Below, piece after piece: positions 31,571-37,855 of a stretch of 37,855 nucleotides of DNA (position 1 is its first letter; each line of letters starts with the position of its first letter). The position numbers and the translations under genes are program-made. Origin of the DNA: an uncultured Oribacterium sp. GTDB taxonomy: Bacteria; Bacillota; Clostridia; Lachnospirales; Lachnospiraceae. The DNA lies in NCBI GenBank assembly GCA_934279105.1, contig CAKQWR010000003.1, positions 1 to 37,855 on the forward strand, written 5' to 3'. The notes under the pieces were generated by a model, which was not told where the DNA came from, did not search any database, and was given only the letters and a program-made list of their open reading frames with translations.

Positions 31571-33982
31571 TCAGCAGATGATCACACCGACCAGTACGAC
31601 GATCACCGCACAGACATACGCGATGGCGCACTGCATGAGCACCATGCGAATCGCCCAGCGGGTACCAAGTTCTCGCTTCACTGCACTGATGGCCGCGATA
31701 CATGGGGTATACAGAAGGCAGAACACCAGGAGTGCCGCAGCCGCAACCGGTGTCAGTACTGCACGCAGTCCTTCCATCCCACCGAAAAGAATGTTCAGGG
31801 TCGATACCACACTCTCCTTCGCAAGGAACCCGGAAATCAGAGATACGGTCACACGCCAGTCACCGAATCCTAGCGGCATGAAAATCGGTGCAATCGCGCT
31901 GGCGATCGCAGCAAGCATGCTGTTCGAGGAATCGCTCACCATATGGAGACCGAAATCGAAGTTCTGCAGGAACCACACGATGATGGTGCCCAGTGTAATG
32001 ATCGTAAATGCCTTCGTCAGGAAGTCCTTCGCCTTCTCCCAAAGGAGCTGCAGGACGTTCTTCGCACTCGGCAGACGATAGTTCGGAAGCTCCATGACGA
32101 ATGGTACCGCCGAACCCTTGAAGTTGTACATCTGACTGATTTTCGCCACGATGATGCCCACCAGGATGCCGGTGAGGTAGAGCGCGATCATAATCGGGCC
32201 TCCCTTTCCAGGGAAGAAAGCCGCTGTGAAGAATCCATAAATCGGCAGCTTCGCGGAGCAGCTCATAAACGGCGTCAGCATGATGGTCATCTTACGATCA
32301 CGCTCCGATGGCATGGTACGCGACGACATGACGGCCGGCACAGTACAGCCGAAGCCCACCAGCATCGGCACGATGGAACGTCCGGAAAGGCCGATGCGGC
32401 GGAGCAGCTTATCCATCACGAAGGCGATACGCGCCATATAGCCTGTATCCTCAAGGAGTGACAGGAAGAAGAACAGCGTCACAACGATTGGGAGGAAGCT
32501 GAGTACCGACCCTACACCGGTGAAGATACCGTCGATGACCAGTGAATGTAACGCATGGCTGACATTGGCCGCTGTCAGCATCTGGTCGACGAGCCGTGTC
32601 AGGAGGTCCACGAGGGATGCGAGCGCACTCTGCAGGAACGCACCGATGACGTTAAAGGTCAGATAGAACACAATGCCCATGCTGGCGACGAACGCAGGAA
32701 TCGCCGTATACTTGCCGGTCAGAATCTGATCGATCTTCGCGGAACGAATCGCTTCCTTACTCTCGTGCGGCTTCGTCACGCAGCGATGGCTCATCCGCTC
32801 GATAAAGTCGAAGCGCATGTCCGCGATGGCGGCTGCACGGTCCAGTCCACGTTCCTCCTCCATCTGGATGATGATGTGCTCCACCATCTCCTTTTCATTT
32901 TCGCTGAGTGCCAGTGCGGCTTCCACACGCTGATCCCCCTCGATCAGCTTCGTCGCTGCAAATCGCTTCGGAATACCGGCTGCAGCCGCGTGGTCCTCGA
33001 TGAGATGCATGATGCCATGCACGCAGCGATGCACCGCACCACCGTGGTCGTCTTCTGCACAGAAGTCAAGTCGCTGTGGCTTCTCCTGATAGCGCGCCAC
33101 ATGCAGCGCATGGGCCACCAGCTCTGCGACGCCTTCATTTTTCGCCGCCGAAATCGGCACCACCGGCACGCCAAGGTGACGCTCCATGCGGTTAATATCG
33201 ACAGAGCCACCATTGCCCTGCAGCTCGTCCATCATATTGAGCGCAACCACCATCGGGATGTCCAGCTCGATCAGCTGCATCGTGAGGTAGAGATTTCGTT
33301 CGATATTCGTGGCATCGACGATATTGATGATGCCCTTCGGCTTGTCATTCAGAATAAACTGACGGGAGACGATCTCCTCGCTCGTGTACGGCGACATCGA
33401 GTAGATGCCCGGCAGATCTGTAACCTCCGTTTCCGGATGTCCCTTGATGGAGCCGGATTTTCGGTCCACCGTAACGCCTGGAAAATTGCCGACGTGCTGG
33501 TTGGAACCGGTAAGCTGGTTGAAAAGTGTCGTCTTACCACAGTTCTGGTTTCCGGCCAACGCGAAAGTCAGCTTCGTCCCCTCCGGAAGCGGATGCTCGC
33601 TCGTCTTATCATGAAAACGGCCACCCTCACCGAAACCAGGATGTTCCTCATCATCGAAGAATTTTCCATCCTTGGCCGCCTCTGCGGCATCCAGCTCCGC
33701 CTTCGTCGCCGGATGCTGTTCCTCTTTCCAGAGCTGATGCTCTTTATGCTCCTTCGCCGTAATCGGACGCGCCTGAATCTGCGCTGCATCCGCCAGACGA
33801 AGTGTCAGCTGATAATCATGGATACGCAGCTCCATCGGATCCCCCATCGGTGCAAACTTTACGAGCTGCACCTCTGCTCCCGGAATCACACCCATATCAA
33901 GGAAATGCTGTCGAAGTGCGCCTTCGCCTCCGACCGTCGTCACGATGGCACTCTGGCCGATGTCCAAATCCTTTAATGTCAT
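31571..33982 (-). CDS. feoB: Ferrous iron transporter, FeoA-FeoB fusion
   Basis: This 803-residue protein joins an N-terminal FeoA SH3-like domain (1-75) to FeoB through a His/Glu/Asp-rich linker (about 76-135). FeoB has the G-protein domain with G1 GNQNCGKT (144-151), G3 DLPGIYS and G4 NMMD, then a GDI-like helical domain and about eight to ten TM helices with the two gate repeats (LVGFGCTVPA and LLYTPCIAA). It imports Fe2+ driven by GTP. The fusion explains the absence of a separate feoA. GAGGAAG is 7 nt before the ATG. It diverges from the second MATE gene; DUF2752 and zinc-ribbon genes follow. Confidence 0.96.
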   Translation of the reverse strand: MTLKDLDIGQSAIVTTVGGEGALRQHFLDMGVIPGAEVQLVKFAPMGDPMELRIHDYQLTLRLADAAQIQARPITAKEHKEHQLWKEEQHPATKAELDAAEAAKDGKFFDDEEHPGFGEGGRFHDKTSEHPLPEGTKLTFALAGNQNCGKTTLFNQLTGSNQHVGNFPGVTVDRKSGSIKGHPETEVTDLPGIYSMSPYTSEEIVSRQFILNDKPKGIINIVDATNIERNLYLTMQLIELDIPMVVALNMMDELQGNGGSVDINRMERHLGVPVVPISAAKNEGVAELVAHALHVARYQEKPQRLDFCAEDDHGGAVHRCVHGIMHLIEDHAAAAGIPKRFAATKLIEGDQRVEAALALSENEKEMVEHIIIQMEEERGLDRAAAIADMRFDFIERMSHRCVTKPHESKEAIRSAKIDQILTGKYTAIPAFVASMGIVFYLTFNVIGAFLQSALASLVDLLTRLVDQMLTAANVSHALHSLVIDGIFTGVGSVLSFLPIVVTLFFFLSLLEDTGYMARIAFVMDKLLRRIGLSGRSIVPMLVGFGCTVPAVMSSRTMPSERDRKMTIMLTPFMSCSAKLPIYGFFTAAFFPGKGGPIMIALYLTGILVGIIVAKISQMYNFKGSAVPFVMELPNYRLPSAKNVLQLLWEKAKDFLTKAFTIITLGTIIVWFLQNFDFGLHMVSDSSNSMLAAIASAIAPIFMPLGFGDWRVTVSLISGFLAKESVVSTLNILFGGMEGLRAVLTPVAAAALLVFCLLYTPCIAAISAVKRELGTRWAIRMVLMQCAIAYVCAVIVVLVGVIIC

Positions 33983-34039
33983 AAGATTACTTCCTCATTA
34001 TATATTCATAAAATATTATCATTTAAAACAGATTTCATA

Positions 34040-34068
34040 TTGTATATCTTTAAAACTAACATTATAAT
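34040..34068 (+). promoter_or_regulatory. Promoter of the second MATE gene
   Basis: TTGTAT (34040-34045) and TATAAT (34063-34068) are exactly 17 bp apart. The ATTATAAT core also reads as a -10 on the minus strand, so the same site may serve feoAB with a weak TTTAC -35. Confidence 0.65.
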
Positions 34069-34071
34069 TCG

Positions 34072-34115
34072 CGTTTAGCAAACGTAAAGATAGTTTTTAA
34101 AAAGATAACGTAAAG
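34072..34115. promoter_or_regulatory. Operator-like palindrome and direct repeats, feoAB/MATE gap
   Basis: CGTTT-AGC-AAACG (34072-34084) is a perfect palindrome just downstream of the MATE -10. AACGTAAAG recurs with its 8-bp core at 34082-34089 and 34108-34115, 26 bp apart. These are likely repressor or activator sites for one or both divergent genes. Confidence 0.5.
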
Positions 34116-34135
34116 TTAATGTTCAGGAGATGACT

Positions 34136-35485
34136 ATGACACTTGATATGACAAAAGGCAATCCGTTCCCTATCATTTTAAAATTCATGATTCCGCTCTT
34201 CATCGGCAATGTCTTCCAGCAGCTCTACAACATGGCAGACACCATTATCGTCGGTCGTTTCGTCAGTGCAGATGCACTCGCCGCGGTCGGTGCCACCGGT
34301 ACCATCATGTTCCTGGTTCTCGGTTTCTCACAGGGTCTCTGTACTGGGTTTACCGTCTTGACCTCACAGGTGTATGGTGCTCAGGATTACACCCGTGTAA
34401 GGCGAAGCGTGGCAAACGGTATCCTGCTGGCTGCCATCGTCATCGTGGTCGTCACCACCATTTCCGTCGCCGCGATGCGCCCGCTGCTCCATCTCATGAA
34501 TACTCCGGAAAACATCTTCGAGGATTCCTATACCTATATCAGTATCATCTGCCTGGGCACCATCGCCAGCGTTTATTACAATCTCTTTTCCGCCTACCTT
34601 CGGGCCGTCGGAAACAGTAAAGTGCCGCTGTTCTTTCTGGTCTTCAGTGCCTGCCTCAATGTCCTTCTCGATCTTTTCTTCATCATCGTTCTGAAGCTCG
34701 GTGTGGCAGGTGCTGCGCTGGCTACCGATGTCTCTCAGGGCATTTCGGCTGTACTCTGTCTTCTCTATATTTATAAGAAGGAGAAGGTGCTCTGGCCGGA
34801 GCGTCACGACTGGCAGATCAATGCCTCCGATACGCAGCGGCAGATGGCCGTCGGCGTTCCGATGGCACTCCAGTTTGCCATCACCGCGAGTGGCACGATC
34901 ATCATGCAGTCCGCCATCAACCTGTTCGGCTCCACTGCTGTGGCAGCGACCACCGCAGCCAACAAGCTTCATAGTGTCCTTACCCAGGAAATGGTTTCCA
35001 TGGGGCAGGCGATGGCGACCTACAGCGGACAGAACTATGGTTCCGGTCAGAGTGAACGCATCTCTGAAGGTGTCCGTGCTGCCGTCATCATCGAGATCAT
35101 CTATTCGATTATCTCCGCGATTTTCTGCCTGCTGCTCCTTCGTCCGGTCATGGCACTGTTCTTCTCCGGCTCCGGTTCCATCGAAGAGATGATGCCATGG
35201 GCGAGCACCTATATTCATCTCGCAACCCTGTTCTACATCCCGCTGAGCTTCATCTTCATCTTCCGAAACACGATGCAGGGCTGTGGCTATGGTTTTCTCC
35301 CGATGATGGGCGGTGTCGTCGAGCTTCTCGCCCGTCTCATCGTCGCACTCTTCGCGATGAAACTGGTCATCTTCCCACTCGCTGTCTTCTGTGATCCGGC
35401 CGCATGGATCAGTGCCTGTCTCTTCACCGCCGGTGCCTATCTCGTGGTCATCAAGAAGGTGCGGAAGGAACTGAACGCCGCATAA
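34136..35485 (+). CDS. MATE family efflux transporter, second copy
   Basis: This 449-residue membrane protein has about twelve TM helices. It starts with the typical NPFPIILKFMIPLFIGNVFQ helix and has DTIIVGRFV after helix 1, GAALATD in the middle and SLSFIFRN-like elements late. It is not closely similar to the MATE protein at 8928-10241. Substrate unknown. The ATG at 34136 has AGGAG 6 nt upstream; the ATG at 34130 overlaps that site and is unlikely. It is expressed alone and divergently from feoAB. Confidence 0.92.
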   Translation: MTLDMTKGNPFPIILKFMIPLFIGNVFQQLYNMADTIIVGRFVSADALAAVGATGTIMFLVLGFSQGLCTGFTVLTSQVYGAQDYTRVRRSVANGILLAAIVIVVVTTISVAAMRPLLHLMNTPENIFEDSYTYISIICLGTIASVYYNLFSAYLRAVGNSKVPLFFLVFSACLNVLLDLFFIIVLKLGVAGAALATDVSQGISAVLCLLYIYKKEKVLWPERHDWQINASDTQRQMAVGVPMALQFAITASGTIIMQSAINLFGSTAVAATTAANKLHSVLTQEMVSMGQAMATYSGQNYGSGQSERISEGVRAAVIIEIIYSIISAIFCLLLLRPVMALFFSGSGSIEEMMPWASTYIHLATLFYIPLSFIFIFRNTMQGCGYGFLPMMGGVVELLARLIVALFAMKLVIFPLAVFCDPAAWISACLFTAGAYLVVIKKVRKELNAA

Positions 35486-35490
35486 ATCAT

Positions 35491-35529
35491 AAAAGAAATG
35501 GCTATGACATCCGAAGATGTCACAGCCAT
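35491..35529 (-). terminator. Terminator hairpin between the MATE and FtsL-like genes
   Basis: A 13-bp stem with one mismatch (ATGGCT-A-TGACATC with GATGTCA-C-AGCCAT, CGAA loop, 35498-35529) is followed on the minus strand by TTCTTTT. It ends the FtsL-like transcript and may also stop the MATE message. A second hairpin CTCCGAC-GATCT-GTCGGAG lies at 35548-35566. Confidence 0.75.
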
Positions 35530-35632
35530 ATATAAAAACTCTCCCCTCTCCGACGATCTGTCGGAGCTATCGTCAACTGTCGATGCGGGTCCTGCTTCTG
35601 TCCTGCACGCAGTTAATCTAACATAAATTTTC

Positions 35633-36232
35633 TTAGTCCAGCATAAAGAACTGTGCCAGACTGTTTTTCAACGATACAATCATACTATCCGGAGCGGTAT
35701 TCTGTCCACTCGGAATCTGATCATACTGACGAATATATTCCGATGTTCCGGTTTTTTCGAACACGATCGTATTCGTCTGATCCGGAAGCACCATTCCATA
35801 CTTCTCTACTGCATCCTTATAAATCTGATCCGGATTGATCGCATCATTGATCTTCGCCTGCAGATCCGCATTCTGAACCCGAAGCTGATCCAGCCGTGTA
35901 CGCTTCTGTTCGATCGAGGTCAGTCTCGTCGAAACCATCGTATCGAGGTGTACACACTGATAACATGTCAGAAAAATAAAAAGAATCGAGAAGACCAGTA
36001 AAAAGCGGCATACTGCATCGATCACTCGATCCGGAATCAAACGAAACAGCGGGGCGATGATGCTCTTATCTTCCTGATAATCCAGAAAGATCTGTCCATC
36101 ATACCGATTCCGGTAGAGATGAATCTGATTTCTCCTTCCGTGCTCCTCCACAACCAGAGTTTCACGTACGAGTGGTTCCCTCTCCGCAGCTTCGGCACGA
36201 ACTGTATTCCCATCTACATACATCCGTCCCAT
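35633..36232 (-). CDS. FtsL/DivIC-like single-pass cell division protein
   Basis: This 199-residue protein has a polar cytoplasmic N-terminus (1-70), one TM helix (about 74-91), and an extracellular heptad-type coiled coil (96-130, with IEQKRTRLDQLRVQNADLQAKI). It ends in the AVEKYGMVLPDQTNTIVF segment seen at the end of FtsL/FtsB/DivIC domains. These small bitopic proteins form the FtsQLB complex that triggers septal wall synthesis. The gene is not in a dcw cluster here, and the last 35 residues are unassigned. AAAGGA is 8 nt before the ATG. FtsL is the best guess; DivIC is possible. Confidence 0.7.
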   Translation of the reverse strand: MGRMYVDGNTVRAEAAEREPLVRETLVVEEHGRRNQIHLYRNRYDGQIFLDYQEDKSIIAPLFRLIPDRVIDAVCRFLLVFSILFIFLTCYQCVHLDTMVSTRLTSIEQKRTRLDQLRVQNADLQAKINDAINPDQIYKDAVEKYGMVLPDQTNTIVFEKTGTSEYIRQYDQIPSGQNTAPDSMIVSLKNSLAQFFMLD

Positions 36233-36410
36233 ATATTCTATCCTTTACGCAATACTGACATCCGAGAAATCTCACTTCTATCTCAATATCAGTTTCTACG
36301 CATTTTTATATTCCATCACGTGCATTAAAATCACTGAAAAGTAATTATCCAGCAATCATTATACATCAGAATTCAAAAATTAATACGCTTTCTTGATATG
36401 AATATAGATA

Positions 36411-36775
36411 ACTTTTTTAAATAGAGGGTATAATTATTTCTATAAGATCCCGTATATCTCGGATGAACAGCGCAGACTTCCGGATGGAATGAACACCGTT
36501 TCTATTTTCATGCCGCCCTCTGTGCACTTCACATCCCTTTATGTGATGGATCCTGATGGCTTTTCTGAAGCATGGATGTTAATATAACGTACAGATGCAT
36601 ATACATACTTCATCTCTTGAAAGAAATACGCTTCTGCATCGTGAGGATGGTGCGTTCGATTACATTGACCCAGGGTGCAATATCAGAAATGTGTAATTTT
36701 ATATAAAAAACGATACATATGTCCACTCCCTGCCACCTGGAGGGCGTGATCTTTACCTATGACAACGGGAGATAA
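36411..36775 (+). pseudogene. Possible decayed coding remnant, AT-rich gap
   Basis: The 549-bp gap holds three short protein-like frames in successive reading frames. One ends SIFMPPSVHFTSLYVMDPDG...WMLI at 36587; one encodes MHIHTSSLERNTLLHREDG...NIRNV at 36595-36696; and one encodes MSTPCHLEGVIFTYDNGR at 36719-36775. They could be remains of a single frameshifted gene, or chance. None has a ribosome site. From 36233 to 36410 I see only AT-rich DNA that probably holds the FtsL-like promoter. Confidence 0.25.
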
Positions 36776-36781
36776 ATATTT

Positions 36782-37543
36782 ATGAAACAACAGATTCCAA
36801 TCGTGCTGAAAGCCGGTGGTGACCGCGTCTATGCGGAGCATCTGACGGAGCATCTGCAAACCGCATTACTGGGTACGCTGCCGGATGCACCGGTATGGCT
36901 TTCCGTGGATGCGGACGGACTGTCGCTTACGGACGGGGAGCAGGCGATGCGTGGTGACTTCATGAAGCTGCAGAAGCGTCTGCAGTACCATAATCTGACG
37001 CATGAACTCCTCGTAAAAGCCGCAAAAGTGAAGGGCCGTGATCATCTGCGTATCATCGATGCGACCGCCGGCATGGGTGAGGACTCTCTACTGCTTGCTG
37101 CAGCTGGCTGTGAGGTCACGCTCTGCGAGCAGGATCCGGTGATCGCTGCGCTTCTGATGGACGCCATGCGCAGAGCCCATGAAGAACCCGCACTTCATGG
37201 CATCGTCGCGCGAATGCAACTCATGGAGGGGGACAGCATCGAACATCTCCATACACTCGCGGAAGCAGAAAATGGGCATCCGGACGTCATCTATCTCGAC
37301 CCGATGTTTCCGGAACGCCAGAAAAGCGGGCTTGTAAAGAAAAAGTTCCAGCTTATCCACTATCTGGAAGCGCCGGCGGAAAACGAAGACGCACTGATGC
37401 AGGCCGCTATCGCCGCACGTCCGTTTAAGATCGTCGTAAAGCGCCCCGCAAAAGGGCCGTACCTCGCCGGCCAGAAACCATCGTATTCCCTCGATGGCAA
37501 GGCCATCCGTTATGACTGCTATGTATATCCGGAAAATGCGTGA
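36782..37543 (+). CDS. rsmJ: 16S rRNA (guanine-N2) methyltransferase RsmJ
   Basis: This 253-residue class I SAM methyltransferase has motif I IIDATAGMGEDSLLLA (91-106), an acidic residue after the next strand (CEQDP), and the family-specific catalytic block YLDPMFPERQKSGLVKKKFQ (about 171-190), which is typical of RsmJ. RsmJ methylates G1516 of 16S rRNA in Escherichia coli. The N-terminal 60 residues match the short beta-domain of the family. GGGAG is about 10 nt before the ATG. No clear promoter is visible upstream; the gene is probably single. Confidence 0.88.
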   Translation: MKQQIPIVLKAGGDRVYAEHLTEHLQTALLGTLPDAPVWLSVDADGLSLTDGEQAMRGDFMKLQKRLQYHNLTHELLVKAAKVKGRDHLRIIDATAGMGEDSLLLAAAGCEVTLCEQDPVIAALLMDAMRRAHEEPALHGIVARMQLMEGDSIEHLHTLAEAENGHPDVIYLDPMFPERQKSGLVKKKFQLIHYLEAPAENEDALMQAAIAARPFKIVVKRPAKGPYLAGQKPSYSLDGKAIRYDCYVYPENA

Positions 37544-37634
37544 AAAAGCCGTTTACGGCCTTAAAAGGCACTTCGCGTCTCCGGTTCTGTGTAGCACCTT
37601 CATCTCGATTTTCTCCGAAAATCTCGATTAAGCT

Positions 37635-37660
37635 GGGCAGAGGCGCTTCGCGCCTTGCCC
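37635..37660. other. GC-rich hairpin downstream of rsmJ
   Basis: GGGCA-G-AGGCGC pairs with GCGCCT-TGCCC around TTC, with one bulged G. It directly precedes the 28-bp perfect hairpin and has no T-run. Confidence 0.7.
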
Positions 37661-37729
37661 AACAGAAGTAAAGGTAGGGAGCAGGGAGAACATGAATGCT
37701 TTCCCTGCTCCCTACCTTTACTTCTGTTG
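37660..37729. repeat. Perfect 28-bp inverted repeat
   Basis: 37660-37687 and 37702-37729 are exact reverse complements (outer CAACAGAAGTAAAGG, inner GAGCAGGGA) with a 14-nt loop. The outer nonamer CAACAGAAG also occurs in the arm of hairpin element E2. It lies between rsmJ and the tRNA terminator, has no T-tract, and is far longer than a terminator needs. Confidence 0.9.
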
Positions 37730-37743
37730 CTACCCGGAATAAT

Positions 37744-37774
37744 AAAAAAAGAACTTCTGATTTCTCAGAAGTTC
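37744..37774 (-). terminator. Rho-independent terminator of tRNA-Gly
   Basis: On the minus strand GAACTTCTGA pairs with TCAGAAGTTC around a 4-nt loop and is followed by seven T. It begins 8 nt after the tRNA 3' end. Confidence 0.9.
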
Positions 37775-37782
37775 TTCAGTCG

Positions 37783-37854
37783 AGCGCGAGACGGGGATCG
37801 AACCCGCGATCTTCGCCTTGGCAAGGCGACGTAGTACCACTCTACTACTCGCGC
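37783..37854 (-). tRNA. tRNA-Gly (GCC anticodon)
   Basis: A complete 72-nt cloverleaf reads on the minus strand: acceptor GCGCGAG/CTCGCGC with discriminator T, D arm GTAG/CTAC, anticodon arm TCGCC-TTGCCAA-GGCGA with anticodon GCC, variable loop AGATC, and T arm GCGGG-TTCGATC-CCCGT. The CCA end is not encoded. Confidence 0.97.
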
Positions 37855-37855
37855 A

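Noticed and set aside
32555..33976. 473-codon plus-strand open frame opposite feoAB
   Set aside because: It is Arg/His-rich with no recognisable fold and mirrors feoB codons; an antisense artefact.
34004..34024. Fur box upstream of feoAB
   Set aside because: TGATAAT matches one half-site only; the second half does not fit, so I did not list it as a site.
37544..37564. Rho-independent terminator of rsmJ
   Set aside because: The small GCCG/CGGC hairpin has no T-run on the plus strand; its T-run is on the minus strand and the stem is only four to five pairs.

Overview
The window looks like chromosome from a clostridial Firmicute, most likely Lachnospiraceae or a close relative. Supporting signs are Gram-positive Shine-Dalgarno sequences (GGAGG type) before nearly every gene, a CIRCE heat-shock operator, an ECF transporter with a fused double ATPase, a FeoA-FeoB fusion, a DUF5711 protein, a small CXXC protein of the CD1871A type beside a membrane polyferredoxin, a spore photoproduct lyase-like radical SAM protein, and a zinc-ribbon/DUF4234 protein. 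Base composition is moderately GC-rich and even. I see no prophage, IS element or CRISPR array. The gene content is mostly housekeeping and envelope functions; the unusual material is in the intergenic DNA.

Layout. 1-6.7 kb: the tail of a response regulator (+) faces a minus-strand run of nucleotidyltransferase, DUF5711 membrane protein, ROK glucokinase and sensor histidine kinase; a threonine aldolase with its own promoter lies upstream. 6.8-10.9 kb: a HIT protein diverges from a secreted L,D-transpeptidase, which converges on a MATE transporter/isochorismatase pair. 11.0-15.2 kb: ECF transporter genes S, T and double ATPase (+), converging on a uridine kinase-like gene with a long leader. 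15.5-20.2 kb: a minus-strand operon of BspA-type LRR protein, VWA protein and MoxR-type AAA ATPase. 20.3-24.7 kb: a secreted SGNH hydrolase, Lon protease under a CIRCE operator, and a short-chain dehydrogenase. 24.7-29.2 kb: an SPL-like radical SAM protein, a nucleoside phosphorylase-like protein, a TlpA-like lipoprotein, a polyferredoxin membrane protein and a 48-residue CXXC protein, all minus strand and reading towards lower coordinates. 29.5-35.5 kb: FeoAB, DUF2752 and zinc-ribbon/DUF4234 genes (minus) diverge from a second MATE transporter. 35.6-37.9 kb: an FtsL/DivIC-like protein, the rRNA methyltransferase RsmJ and a tRNA-Gly.

The strongest candidate for something undescribed is a two-copy family of long hairpins of about 230-260 bp (208-463, plus strand; 17107-17335, minus strand). 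Aligned in the same sense, the copies share the apical stem, a middle stem and an unpaired bulge of about 20 nt. Three consecutive middle-stem pairs differ between the copies but stay complementary. The outer arms are unrelated in sequence yet fully paired in each copy. Both copies sit just 3' of a gene on the sense strand. Other structures worth attention are a compact four-way-junction hairpin at 29355-29438, a 28-bp perfect hairpin at 37660-37729, a 13-bp tandem repeat at 25772-25875, a switchable hairpin pair inside the LRR-VWA-MoxR operon, and leaders upstream of the ECF T and uridine kinase-like genes.

I worked only by reading the sequence. Family names come from motif recognition, and no database search was possible.
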